64,000 nt of DNA from Crocosphaera chwakensis CCY0110 (GTDB taxonomy: Bacteria > Cyanobacteriota > Cyanobacteriia > Cyanobacteriales > Microcystaceae), in contig NZ_AAXW01000020.1 of NCBI RefSeq assembly GCF_000169335.1, forward strand, positions 1 to 64,000. The letters run 5' to 3'. The notes beneath the pieces were generated by a model that saw nothing but the letters and a program-made list of their open reading frames with translations, was not told the DNA's origin and searched no databases. Within the stretch, counting starts at the first letter, position 1. Every line of letters starts with the position of its first letter. Positions 50,725-59,550 of the stretch are shown here, piece by piece. Position numbers and translations under genes: made by a program.

Positions 50725-53700
50725 CTACTTAACACTCAAGAATTGTTTCTTTGACTGATAATTTTTTGTCTGGTTAGTTGGGGGATATTTAGGCATCAAC
50801 CACTTACCAAACTGAGCATAAAGGGCAGGAATAACTAATAAAGTTAAAGCGGTAGAAGTAAATAAACCCCCCAATACAACAATCGCTAAAGGTTGCAAAA
50901 TTTCATTACCGGCACCCGAAGCAACGGCTAACGGAAACATCCCTAAAGCAGAGGTTAAAGCGGTCATTAAAATGGCATTTACTCGGTCAAGAGAACCTTT
51001 AACAATGACATCTTTAAAGCCCATTCCTTGAGCAAATTTCTGGTTATAATTATCCACCAGTAATAAACCATTACGAACAGCTACCCCAAACAAGGTAATA
51101 AAGCCAATTAAAGAGGCAATAGACATCACTCCACCACTGAAAATAATGGAAACAATACCCCCCACTAAAGCTAAAGGTAAATTAATCATAATGGCGATAG
51201 TAGCAGGGAAAGATTTGACCGAGAAGAACATCAAAATGGTGATAATAATCGCAGCTAAAATGCTATACACTAAGAGGTCATTTGTCGCATTTTGCTCCGC
51301 TTCAAATTGACCTCCATATTGAATAAAATAACCCTTCGGTAACTGTACTTGTTGATTAATGGTTGCTTGAATATCTGCCACCACACTACCTAAGTCTCTT
51401 TCAGCCACATTCGCAGACACCACAATTAAACGAGAAACATCTTCACGGTTGACCACATTTGCCCCCATACCATACTCTACTTTAGCCACAGAACTTAGGG
51501 GAATCATCTCTCCTGTGGGGGTAGAAATAGGAATAGAACGAATAGCATCTAAATTATTGCGGGCTGAAGGTTCTAAACCAACGGTAATATCAATTAATTG
51601 CTGATCTTCAGGTACTTGAGAGACAACTTGACCATTCAATGCTGTTTCCACTACTTCAGAAATAGTTTGCATGGTTAAACCATAATTGGCCGCCGCCCTG
51701 CGATCATAATGTATTTGTACTTGACGAATAGGTAACTGCGGTTCAAGCTGTAAGTCAACCACGCCCTCGATGGGTGCAATAGCATCTCGTACCTGTTCCC
51801 CTACTTGACGCAGTTCAATTAAGTCAAGACCAAAAATTTTAATAGCGATCGCACTTCTCACCCCTGATAACACTTCATCCATGCGATGGGAAATAAACCC
51901 CCCAATATTGGGCGCAACCCCTGGCAACTCTAAGAACGCTTCCCGTAGCTGTTTAACGCTGGTTTCACGGTCTTTTAAGGCCAAATCACTCAATTCGATA
52001 TCCACATGAGCCATACTCACTCCTGCCCCATCTGCATCCCCTGGCGCACGACCAGCCCGTACTTGTACCCATTCATATAGAGGATTATCTTTGAGGGAGT
52101 TATAGAGAGCCATTCCTGCACGGTTAGTCATGTCTAGAGATACCCCAGGAAACAACACCATTGAATTGACCATTGATTTTTCTTGAAACTCGGGTAAAAA
52201 CACCCGTCCTAAACTGGGAACGATGGCAAAAGTAGCAATTAAAGCAGCTAAAGCGCAACAGAGGATAATTTTTGGTAATTTTAGGGATAAATTGAGCAAA
52301 GGACGATAAACCCGTATGACAAAACGAGAGATAAACGTCCCATCTGGGGGTAACGTTTGATTCGCTAATAAAATGGCACACAACGCAGGAGAAAGGGTCA
52401 TTGCTACTAAGGTAGACGCAGCAATAGAGAATAAATAAGCTAACCCCATGGGGGCAAAAATTCGCCCTTCTACCCCCGTCAAACTAAAAATAGGGGCAAA
52501 GACAACAATAATAATCACGGTAGAAAAAATTACCGCCAGCCTTACCTCGACGGAAGTATCATAAACCACTTGAAAGGGATGTTTTGGGTTGTCCTGTGCT
52601 TGGTTAGTACGAAGTCCCCGATAACAGTTTTCCATATCCACAATGGCATCATCTACCACCGAACCAATAGCAACCACTAAACCCCCTAACGTCATGGTAT
52701 TAATGCCCAAACCAAAGGCTTTCATGAACAATAAACCGATGATTAAAGAGAGGGGAATGGCACTAAGGGTAATTATTGCAGTGCGCCAGTTCATCAAAAA
52801 TAGCAACATAATCACCGAAACGATAATGATGCCTTGTATGAGAGAACCACTAACATTGCGAATGGCAGCATCAATAAAATTGGCTTGACGAAACGTTCTG
52901 GTAATTTCTACATCTTCTGGAAAACTAGGCTTTAAACTAGCGATAACTGCTTCTACTGCTTTGGTAACGGTAGGGGTATCTACATCAGGCTGTTTATTAA
53001 TCATCATGACTACCGCAGGTTGCCCGTTAAAACTAGCATCACCCCGTTTTAATGCTGATCCGGTTTTCACCGTTGCCACGTCTTTGAGCAAAATGGGTTC
53101 ACCGTCTTTAACTTTAACTACCGATGTTTGTAAGTCTTCAATGGACTGTACTTGCCCAATACCACGAATTAATAATTCTTGGCCACCTCCAATGAGAAAA
53201 CCGCCAGGGGCGTTAGAATTAGAGCCTTTGGCTGCTTCTGTAACATTTGTGAGGGAGATGTTGAGCGATCGCAATTTTTGGGGGTTCACTAATACCTGTT
53301 TTTGTCGTTCATCTCCCCCATATACCGTCACTTGAGAAACCCCTGGAACCGAGAGAACTTGATTACTGACGGTTCCTTCTACCAAGCGACGCAACTCCAT
53401 TAAAGAGGTTTGATCCTTAACAGTGAAGGCGTATTGTAAAATCGTCCCTAATGGGGAAACTAACGGCGAAATTTCAGGAGGATGGGCGTTTTCGGGGAAT
53501 TGACTACTAATTTGTTGCAGTCGTTCGGTCACTGCTTGTCTCGCTTTGTAAATGTCGGCATTTTGGTCAAATACTACTTGAACCATCGATAACCCCACTT
53601 TCGAGGAGGATCTCACCGTTGTTACTCCTGGTAAGCCATTCACTGCGCTTTCGATGGGTACGGTAATTTGTGCTTCTATTTCTTCTGGGGCAAGTCCTGG

Positions 53701-53871
53701 GACTTCTGTTTGAACATCTACTTGTGGGGGAGCAAATTCAGGAAACACATCTAAGGGCATTTGGGTAATATTAAAAACGCCCCATAAGGTAACTAAAATT
53801 GCGCCAATAACAATTAACCATCGTTGAGCAATAGAGCTTTTTATAATCTGATTAAGAAGAGAATTCAGCAT
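50725..53871 (-). CDS. Heavy-metal-type RND efflux permease (CzcA/CusA-like)
   Basis: Inner-membrane proton antiporter of 1,048 residues, the usual RND length. It begins with the cytoplasmic helix and TM1 (RWLIVIGAILVTLWGVFNI), then MPLDVFPEFAPPQVDVQT, typical of the heavy-metal-efflux branch. TM4 has the paired acidic residues in IGSVVDDAIVDMEN. Two periplasmic loops and twelve membrane helices can be followed. The gene lies 143 bp after the adaptor-like gene on the same strand. An RppA/RppB-type two-component system 3.5 kb upstream may regulate it, as NrsRS does for nickel export in Synechocystis. The metal is unknown. Confidence 0.93.
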   Translation of the reverse strand: MLNSLLNQIIKSSIAQRWLIVIGAILVTLWGVFNITQMPLDVFPEFAPPQVDVQTEVPGLAPEEIEAQITVPIESAVNGLPGVTTVRSSSKVGLSMVQVVFDQNADIYKARQAVTERLQQISSQFPENAHPPEISPLVSPLGTILQYAFTVKDQTSLMELRRLVEGTVSNQVLSVPGVSQVTVYGGDERQKQVLVNPQKLRSLNISLTNVTEAAKGSNSNAPGGFLIGGGQELLIRGIGQVQSIEDLQTSVVKVKDGEPILLKDVATVKTGSALKRGDASFNGQPAVVMMINKQPDVDTPTVTKAVEAVIASLKPSFPEDVEITRTFRQANFIDAAIRNVSGSLIQGIIIVSVIMLLFLMNWRTAIITLSAIPLSLIIGLLFMKAFGLGINTMTLGGLVVAIGSVVDDAIVDMENCYRGLRTNQAQDNPKHPFQVVYDTSVEVRLAVIFSTVIIIVVFAPIFSLTGVEGRIFAPMGLAYLFSIAASTLVAMTLSPALCAILLANQTLPPDGTFISRFVIRVYRPLLNLSLKLPKIILCCALAALIATFAIVPSLGRVFLPEFQEKSMVNSMVLFPGVSLDMTNRAGMALYNSLKDNPLYEWVQVRAGRAPGDADGAGVSMAHVDIELSDLALKDRETSVKQLREAFLELPGVAPNIGGFISHRMDEVLSGVRSAIAIKIFGLDLIELRQVGEQVRDAIAPIEGVVDLQLEPQLPIRQVQIHYDRRAAANYGLTMQTISEVVETALNGQVVSQVPEDQQLIDITVGLEPSARNNLDAIRSIPISTPTGEMIPLSSVAKVEYGMGANVVNREDVSRLIVVSANVAERDLGSVVADIQATINQQVQLPKGYFIQYGGQFEAEQNATNDLLVYSILAAIIITILMFFSVKSFPATIAIMINLPLALVGGIVSIIFSGGVMSIASLIGFITLFGVAVRNGLLLVDNYNQKFAQGMGFKDVIVKGSLDRVNAILMTALTSALGMFPLAVASGAGNEILQPLAIVVLGGLFTSTALTLLVIPALYAQFGKWLMPKYPPTNQTKNYQSKKQFLSVK

Positions 53872-53923
53872 TTTAAAATTTAGTCGGTGAGCTTAACGAA
53901 GTCAGGAGTTAGCATCAAAGTAG

Positions 53924-53986
53924 GATGGGTTAGACGGTGATAATTTATGGTGAAACAAAGAATATAACAATCCGTCGTAACCCATC
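53924..53986. repeat. Palindromic repeat GATGGGTTAGACGG...CCGTCGTAACCCATC, copy 1
   Basis: The arms 53924-53937 and 53972-53986 pair with one bulge around a 34-nt AT-rich middle. A second, partly eroded copy lies at 55453-55500 with the same middle sequence. It separates the adaptor gene from the RND pump gene. Confidence 0.75.
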
Positions 53987-54014
53987 ATTTGAGTTAAAAT
54001 GTGTTTCTATTTGA

Positions 54015-54653
54015 TCAAGAATTTTCCTTTTTGCCACCGCTACCCATAACCGCTAATGCACCACCCACTAATACAACAACTCCCCCACCAATAGCAGCTA
54101 CTGTCATCAGAGGAAAACCCCCTGATTTTTCTTCCGTTGCTGGCTCAGACGCTTTAACCGAATTTCCTGCATTATCATTATTGTTAGAAGTTGTTTCAGT
54201 TTCAGTTTCAGAAACAATCATGGGTTCAGACGTTGGTTCAGTTTCCGCCGTTTTCGTCTTGCGAGACTCAGCATATAGGGATAAACTCCCCTGAGTCACT
54301 AATTGTTCCCCAACGGATAACCCTTCGCTAATTTCAATTAAGTCCCCTTGGGTTTCCCCTATGGTAACTTCCACTGGTTCGTAAAAATTTTCATATTGGA
54401 CAAAAACCAGTTGTTTTTCGTCCGCTTCTACCAACGCAGTTACAGGAATGATTACCCCATTAGCTGCACTTTGTTCAATGGGAGTAACCACAATACCCAA
54501 CATCTGATCATTTTCGGGGTTAACTTCCACTCTTTCTATACCACCCGTCGCTTGAAACTCATCTCCATGACCCACATGGGAAAGGACAACAGTAGGCGCA
54601 CCAAGGGTTAAACTAAGACTTAAAAGACTAATCAATGACAGAGATTTCATCAT
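54015..54653 (-). CDS. Reduced RND adaptor-like protein with signal peptide and C-terminal anchor
   Basis: A 212-residue exported protein. Residues 1-26 are a signal peptide (SLISLLSLSLTLGAPTVVLS). Residues 35-125 match only the last domain of CzcB/CusB-type adaptors (VVTPIEQSAANGVIIPVTAL, VFVQYENFYEPVEVTIGE and EGLSVGEQLVTQGSLSLYAE). The coiled-coil hairpin and lipoyl parts are absent. An acidic Thr/Glu-rich linker leads to a C-terminal helix (MTVAAIGGGVVVLVGGALAV). A His near the mature N-terminus (HVGHGDEF) might bind metal. It precedes the pump gene in the same operon. Small adaptors of this kind are seen beside cyanobacterial pumps. Confidence 0.72.
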   Translation of the reverse strand: MMKSLSLISLLSLSLTLGAPTVVLSHVGHGDEFQATGGIERVEVNPENDQMLGIVVTPIEQSAANGVIIPVTALVEADEKQLVFVQYENFYEPVEVTIGETQGDLIEISEGLSVGEQLVTQGSLSLYAESRKTKTAETEPTSEPMIVSETETETTSNNNDNAGNSVKASEPATEEKSGGFPLMTVAAIGGGVVVLVGGALAVMGSGGKKENS

Positions 54654-54741
54654 AACTCCTCACAAAAAGCAGGGTTGATCCAAAATTTTTAATAGTCTGC
54701 CATAGGGTAGGTGAAATCTAGATGAAATCTCTTTAAGAAAT

Positions 54742-55446
54742 TTACAAACTATTTTGGTCTAGGTTTTCTTTGTTCAATTCTTGTGCCAAAAAATAACGAT
54801 AAATACTAGGTAAATGAGGAGTCATAGAATTATCTTCAATCCCACCCCCTAAACTTGTCCAAACATTGGATAATTTTCTTAATACCTCTTCGACTCGATC
54901 TTGTTTGAGTAAAGTTAATATATCTACATTCCATTGATGATGATCTTTGAGCCAATTATAAACAACAATATCCTGATATTTTGGTTCAAAACTATAGATA
55001 TATTCCCTGTAACTTGTTTGAGGATTTGGATGATATTTCCTAGCTTTTTCTTGCCAAGTAGAATTCAAAAATTGATAGCGTCCTGCTGCGGTTGAACATT
55101 TACCTTTATTGGGTCCAATATTAATCGGTATGCACTGATCAGGATGCTGTTTTAAATTATGAACATGACTACCACCATATAAGAGATAATAGGAATTATT
55201 ATGATTAGATTCACTAGCAGAAATTGTTAACATTAAAGCCCGAATATAAGGATCACCTCCAGACATTTCCAGTTCAGGCAAATGAGCAACTAATGATGGA
55301 TTAAATACAGATAGATTATTGTTTTTGCAACTAGATATTAACCCCAAAAATGTAATAATAATGATTAAATTTAATATGATCTTGTAAGGTTTTCTTAGTC
55401 TTTTCTTTTTAAGATTGCGTTCAAATATAAAATGTTTAATAATCAT
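54742..55446 (-). CDS. Lysozyme-like lipoprotein (GH104/GH24-type muramidase)
   Basis: A 234-residue lipoprotein. A basic N-terminus and hydrophobic helix (ILNLIIIITFLGLISSC) end in a lipobox cysteine. The catalytic part begins ALMLTISASESNHNNSYYLLYGG, the pattern of phage-lambda-R-like endolysins with the catalytic Glu in SASES, and continues KCSTAAGRYQFLNSTWQE. It would cleave peptidoglycan from the periplasmic side. Lambda-R-like domains occur in both phage and chromosomal genes. It sits in the accessory segment between the adaptor gene and a palindromic repeat. Confidence 0.83.
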   Translation of the reverse strand: MIIKHFIFERNLKKKRLRKPYKIILNLIIIITFLGLISSCKNNNLSVFNPSLVAHLPELEMSGGDPYIRALMLTISASESNHNNSYYLLYGGSHVHNLKQHPDQCIPINIGPNKGKCSTAAGRYQFLNSTWQEKARKYHPNPQTSYREYIYSFEPKYQDIVVYNWLKDHHQWNVDILTLLKQDRVEEVLRKLSNVWTSLGGGIEDNSMTPHLPSIYRYFLAQELNKENLDQNSL

Positions 55447-55452
55447 AAAAGT

Positions 55453-55500
55453 ATGGATTAGACGGTGATGATTTATCGTGAGACAAACAATATAACAATA
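55453..55500. repeat. Palindromic repeat, copy 2 (partial)
   Basis: ATGGATTAGACGGTGATGATTT continues with the same middle sequence as the copy at 53924-53986 (GACAAACAATATAACAAT), but the right arm is missing and the gene at 55501 begins there. It lies in the gap between the lysozyme-like gene and its upstream neighbour. Confidence 0.6.
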
Positions 55501-56259
55501 TTAACCAGGAGGTAAAATATTTTTTAATGTTTCTCCAATACCTTCGGGTAACAATTGTTTTGTTTTAGTAGCAATATCTAAGATGTCTTTCAATAGTTTG
55601 AAAAAGTCTTGAACTGGTTTTTTATCTTGTTCTGCTTTAACTTCACTACTATTAATTATTAATGCGCCTAAACTTTCTTCAGCAATTTTTCTAATACCAT
55701 CTGCGCCATAAAATTGATAATCTTTAACAACTTTTCTAAGTTCTATTAACTTTTCTCTTAGTAAACTTTTTAAAGGTTGGCTAAGATCAGATTCTATTAT
55801 TTTTTCCAATAAAGAGGATATCTGAGCCTTCAATTCAGTTAACTGCTCTTGATTAATGATAACTTCTTGTTCTCCTAAATCGATTGCACAATTATAAAGC
55901 ATATGAAAACCTAAAGAATCAGATTCTCTTAAATGTTCATTGACAACATGCCAATGAACATTATGATGTTCCTCTGAAAACCATTGTTTTATTTTCTGTA
56001 AACTCTTTTCATAGCCTTTTATTTTCAATTTTGGTAATTTTTGTATATCATTTTCTAAATCTTCTATCAATATAAATAATTTTCCTAACTGTAAGTAAAA
56101 TATCTCTGATGTTTCTTCAATATCTAAAGCATTACAAAAAACCATCATGAATGACTCAGTAATACTTTCTGAAAGAGCAATATTACCTCGATAATTTATT
56201 TTTAACAAAATTTCTAGTAATCGTTTAGCTGAATTATTAGGTAAATCTTGAGTATCCAT
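55501..56259 (-). CDS. Hypothetical helical protein, about 250 aa
   Basis: I do not recognise a family. The product is almost entirely helical and charged, with IRKIAEESLGALIIN near the middle and a C-terminal GIGETLKNILPPG. I take the ATG at 56259, since the eight residues before it (from 56280) look unconserved. The end of the gene abuts a truncated palindromic repeat, so its C-terminus may have been altered. It lies between toxin-antitoxin-type genes, but nothing in its sequence identifies it as one of them. Confidence 0.52.
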   Translation of the reverse strand: MDTQDLPNNSAKRLLEILLKINYRGNIALSESITESFMMVFCNALDIEETSEIFYLQLGKLFILIEDLENDIQKLPKLKIKGYEKSLQKIKQWFSEEHHNVHWHVVNEHLRESDSLGFHMLYNCAIDLGEQEVIINQEQLTELKAQISSLLEKIIESDLSQPLKSLLREKLIELRKVVKDYQFYGADGIRKIAEESLGALIINSSEVKAEQDKKPVQDFFKLLKDILDIATKTKQLLPEGIGETLKNILPPG

Positions 56260-56310
56260 TGAAACTAGACAAAAATTCAAACAACTTCTATTATAAACAA
56301 TATTATCCTC

Positions 56311-56538
56311 TCATACTCTTAAATTAGTTAAGTCCTCATCTATAAATTCAACCCCTTCCTTATCCATTTGTTCCCGAAATCTAAGGGTCATATCCCACAA
56401 AGTATCATCATCATCTATAATTTGTTCCTGATTATTTGTGTTCAAGTCTGATAACTTTAAACGTAATATTTCAAACAAATAAGCTATATCTTCCTTAGAT
56501 AAATCATCAAGAGAGTTAATCATTTCTTGTAATTTCAT
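56311..56538 (-). CDS. Small antitoxin-like protein
   Basis: A 75-residue protein: an N-terminal helix (MINSLDDLSKEDIAYLFEIL), then DTLWDMTLRFREQMDKEGVEFIDEDLTNLR. The WDxxLxFRxxxxxEG...D..NLR ending is like that of small cyanobacterial antitoxins usually followed by a PIN-domain toxin. Here the next gene downstream on this strand is a long hypothetical one, so any toxin partner is missing. The identification is tentative. Confidence 0.5.
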   Translation of the reverse strand: MKLQEMINSLDDLSKEDIAYLFEILRLKLSDLNTNNQEQIIDDDDTLWDMTLRFREQMDKEGVEFIDEDLTNLRV

Positions 56539-56620
56539 GGGTTCATTTCCTCTGAGTATAAGATTAGAAAATATATAAATCTTTCCTAAATTAACTAAAG
56601 TCTATCACAAAAATGATGGT

Positions 56621-57022
56621 TTACATTTGTGTCAAAAGTATTGGTAAATACTGACTAAAATTAATAAAATCTTTGTCTGTTGTAAAAATTTTATAATTTC
56701 TACGATTTGCCGTTGCACACATCAAAAAGTCTGTGTTTGATCCTTGAATACCATGACGACGACAAACATTAAAATACTCTGCCGCTAATTCGTAGTCTTC
56801 TATATCTGTTAATAAATTAGGGAAAGCTTGAAGATTATTTCTCAATTTTTCAAACTGTTCTTTGTGTTTAATACCCGAAAGAATTTCCTGTCTAACTGTT
56901 CCTAAAAGGACGACTCGCCCATCAGCAATTAAATTCTTCAATTTGTCTGTTATGACATCGTTAGTCTGTTGTCTTTTTCTTAATGCCAATGACCAAACAC
57001 AAGTATCAACAATGACTTTCAT
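56621..57022 (-). CDS. vapC: PIN-domain toxin VapC
   Basis: A 133-residue PIN domain. The acidic cluster is in VIVDTCVWSLAL, in VRQEILSGIK, in GSNTDFLMCATA and in FTTDKDF. Its start overlaps the antitoxin stop by four bases (ATGA), the classic VapBC arrangement with coupled translation. It should act as a ribonuclease, normally neutralised by the gene upstream. Confidence 0.92.
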   Translation of the reverse strand: MKVIVDTCVWSLALRKRQQTNDVITDKLKNLIADGRVVLLGTVRQEILSGIKHKEQFEKLRNNLQAFPNLLTDIEDYELAAEYFNVCRRHGIQGSNTDFLMCATANRRNYKIFTTDKDFINFSQYLPILLTQM

Positions 57023-57219
57023 GATTGATTACGTTGTTGTTTATAGTCATAGTCATCTTCGTACTCAATTGTACCGAATAATTCGGTAATTTCTAGTTGT
57101 TTTCGTCGTTGAACATACTCTTTTAATGCGGCTTCAACTACTGCACGTTTAGTTCTATGTCCACCGAGTTTTAATGCTTCTTGAATTAATTTGTCGTCAA
57201 TCTCTAAATTGGTCGCCAT
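57019..57219 (-). CDS. vapB: VapB antitoxin (type II)
   Basis: A 66-residue antitoxin with the common VapB pattern TNLEIDDKLIQEALKLGGHRTKRAVVEAALKEYVQRRK, then an acidic tail (YEDDYDYK) that wraps the toxin. The stop overlaps the start of vapC. It likely binds its own promoter in the gap at 57220-57358. Confidence 0.93.
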   Translation of the reverse strand: MATNLEIDDKLIQEALKLGGHRTKRAVVEAALKEYVQRRKQLEITELFGTIEYEDDYDYKQQRNQS

Positions 57220-57358
57220 ATCACTATTTACCTTAGAGTTGTCCAGACCCTTTTACAAAATAAACCACAAAATTATATTCTGTAAAATAATCTTTTTTAT
57301 CTTTACAATTGTATTATATAAAGAAAATTACTAAGATAACAAAACCATGCGAATTTTA

Positions 57359-58732
57359 TTAGTGGAAGTCAAAGGTGCAAGATATAACTTGAGGTAAAGA
57401 AATCTTAAATACACTACCTCCCCCTAGTTGACTTTTAACGGTAATATAACCTTGATGATGATAAGCTATCGCTTGAGCAATCGCCAAACCTAACCCAGTT
57501 CCCCCTGTTTTTCGAGCGCGATCGCTATCCACACGATAAAATCGCTCAAAAATTTGCTTTTGTGCTTCTTTTGGAATGCCAATTCCTGTATCTTTAATCT
57601 TAATTAATGCACTGTGTTCTTTAAGGATTAAACTAACCATAACTTGACCACTGTTAGGTGTATATTGAATGGCATTCCCTATTACATTTGAAACTAAACG
57701 ATAGAGTTGAGACTCGTCTCCTAAAATATAAATTGGCTTATCAGGAATTTGCTCAATTAGGTCAATTTCAGCAATGGTAGCAAGTTCGGAAAATTCTTCT
57801 ATCAAATCACTCACTAAATCATTTAAACAACAAGATTGAAAAGGTTGAGATGATGATTGTGCTTCGAGACTGGTTAACAAGAGTAAGTCTGTAATGAGAT
57901 GGCTTAAACGTCTCCCCTGTCTTTCTAAGGTTTGCAGCATCTTGGTTAAATTTTGGGGTTGTGAGGGGGGTATCCTTAAAATCGCTTCGATGGTGGCTAA
58001 AAGACTCGCTAAAGGCGATCGCAATTCATGGGCTGCATTAGCTGTAAACTGTTGTTGTTGTTGATAAGATTGATAAATTGGCTGCATGGCTAACCCTGAA
58101 AGCCACCAACTTGACACCACAACTAACCCTAAAACCAAGGGAAAACCGATCATTAAAATGATTTTTAGGCGTTTAATTTCAGCGTCAAAGGGTTGTAAAG
58201 TACGTCCCAGTTGTAAATAACCCCAAGAAGAATTAACCGCTAAATCATGAGTATCAGAACTGTGTAAAATAATCGTAAATTGACGATAACGGATGTTATT
58301 ATTTCTAATAGTTTGCCAAGGAGCCGAATTTAAAGTTTGAGATAAATTATCAGGTTGATTAGGAGAAAAAGCTAATAGTTTCCCTTGATGATTAAATAGA
58401 CGAAGATAGTAAGTATTGCGATCGCTGATTCCTGTGGTATGTCTTTCGATTAAACTGGGATTAGAGTTACACAGTTGTCCCACTAAACATAATTCTGGCA
58501 AAATACGTTTTAATACCGTTGTAGGGTCTTCTGAAGCGGGTAACATGGGTTCTAAACTGTCGTGAAGAGTTCCTGCAATTGATTCTATTTCCCTCTCCAT
58601 TGCATTCCAATTAGACTCAACTAAAGACCGATAAATTCCCAACGCAGATAAACTTAAAATGACTCCCATGACCAAGGTGTACCAAACAGCTAAGCGAAGA
58701 CGACTATGACGGAATAATTGAGAGGTTTTCAT
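57359..58732 (-). CDS. Membrane sensor histidine kinase, RppB/NrsS-like
   Basis: A 457-residue kinase. TM1 (LAVWYTLVMGVILSLSALGI) and TM2 (ILMIGFPLVLGLVVVSSWWL) enclose a periplasmic sensor of about 150 residues. The HisKA motif is AAHELRSPLASLLATIEAIL, and the ATPase has VIGNAIQYTPNSGQ (N), KDTGIGIPKEAQ (G1) and GTGLGLAIAQAIA (G2). In length and sequence it resembles RppB/NrsS, the sensor of nickel and photosynthetic redox in Synechocystis. Its response regulator gene is upstream, separated by a toxin-antitoxin pair. Confidence 0.9.
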   Translation of the reverse strand: MKTSQLFRHSRLRLAVWYTLVMGVILSLSALGIYRSLVESNWNAMEREIESIAGTLHDSLEPMLPASEDPTTVLKRILPELCLVGQLCNSNPSLIERHTTGISDRNTYYLRLFNHQGKLLAFSPNQPDNLSQTLNSAPWQTIRNNNIRYRQFTIILHSSDTHDLAVNSSWGYLQLGRTLQPFDAEIKRLKIILMIGFPLVLGLVVVSSWWLSGLAMQPIYQSYQQQQQFTANAAHELRSPLASLLATIEAILRIPPSQPQNLTKMLQTLERQGRRLSHLITDLLLLTSLEAQSSSQPFQSCCLNDLVSDLIEEFSELATIAEIDLIEQIPDKPIYILGDESQLYRLVSNVIGNAIQYTPNSGQVMVSLILKEHSALIKIKDTGIGIPKEAQKQIFERFYRVDSDRARKTGGTGLGLAIAQAIAYHHQGYITVKSQLGGGSVFKISLPQVISCTFDFH

Positions 58733-58846
58733 TCATTTAATAAACTTTCCTAATGTGGGTAAAATATTAATTAATATTAAAATTCATGATCTAGGTAAAT
58801 TTAATGGATACTTTTTTATAAGATACAATCAAAAATATGTTTAATT

Positions 58847-59197
58847 TTATGAACTTAAAAATACGATATTATTAACCATCTCTGTCTCAGATTTGCTATT
58901 CACAAGTTCGAGAATTTGCCGTAATTGTTGACCAATGGAATATCGTTGCTGTTTTGCCAAAATTATCCCTTGATGACTTTTTCCTTCAGTTAAATACTGA
59001 GTATGTAAACGGTAGAAATCTCTACGATTAAACGAAAATAAAACTCTTTTTTTTGATGTAGCATAATCCAATTGTTCTATATCACTCATCCCTAACATAT
59101 CAGCATCTGCGGCACTAATAACATCTACATTCCTTGCCCGTAAAGCAGATAATAAGGCTTGATCCATTGAATCTTCATCAAAATATAAAGATAACAT
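58847..59197 (-). CDS. DUF5615 (PIN-like) toxin
   Basis: A 116-residue PIN-like protein of the DUF5615/Mut7-C type: LSLYFDEDSMDQALLSALRAR, then VDVISAADADMLGMSDIEQLDYA, KKRVLFSFNRRDFYRLH and GIILAKQQ. The acidic residues of the PIN fold are kept. It is the toxin partner of the DUF433 gene, which ends five bases upstream. The pair lies between a response regulator gene and its sensor kinase gene. Confidence 0.9.
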   Translation of the reverse strand: MLSLYFDEDSMDQALLSALRARNVDVISAADADMLGMSDIEQLDYATSKKRVLFSFNRRDFYRLHTQYLTEGKSHQGIILAKQQRYSIGQQLRQILELVNSKSETEMVNNIVFLSS

Positions 59198-59202
59198 CTC
59201 TA

Positions 59203-59505
59203 TTATTGTTGTTGATTAAATTGTAACCATTCTTGTTCAAATTTATCTGCTTCGGCCAATTCTTCAGATAACTCAGTTTCTATCTGTTGTTGATTAGCAT
59301 GATAATAACTTAAAGCAGCATAAATTTTTGCCAAATTTAGGCGAGGATGTCCTATTCTGCTGAGAATTTCCTCTGGTGTTAAACCAAGTTTATACCAACT
59401 AACAATACGATTAACCGTAACTCCTGTTCCAGTAATAATCGGTTTTCCGTTTTTAATTTCATTAGAATGGGTAATTAATGTTCCAATTTCAATTGTTGTT
59501 GTCAT
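59203..59505 (-). CDS. DUF433 antitoxin
   Basis: A 100-residue protein of the DUF433 family: NGKPIITGTGVTVNRIVSWYKLGLTPEEIL, then the helix LAKIYAALSYYHANQQQIE. DUF433 has a winged-HTH-like fold and is the usual antitoxin for DUF5615 toxins. I took the ATG at 59505; an alternative lies two codons upstream. Stop and toxin start are five bases apart. Confidence 0.9.
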   Translation of the reverse strand: MTTTIEIGTLITHSNEIKNGKPIITGTGVTVNRIVSWYKLGLTPEEILSRIGHPRLNLAKIYAALSYYHANQQQIETELSEELAEADKFEQEWLQFNQQQ

Positions 59506-59550
59506 TAACATTTGTTATATAGGATCTTACTTTATATGATAAGATTAGGT

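Noticed and set aside
52961..53335. 124-codon plus-strand frame opposite the RND pump gene
   Set aside because: Antisense shadow of a conserved membrane protein gene; composition unlike the neighbours.
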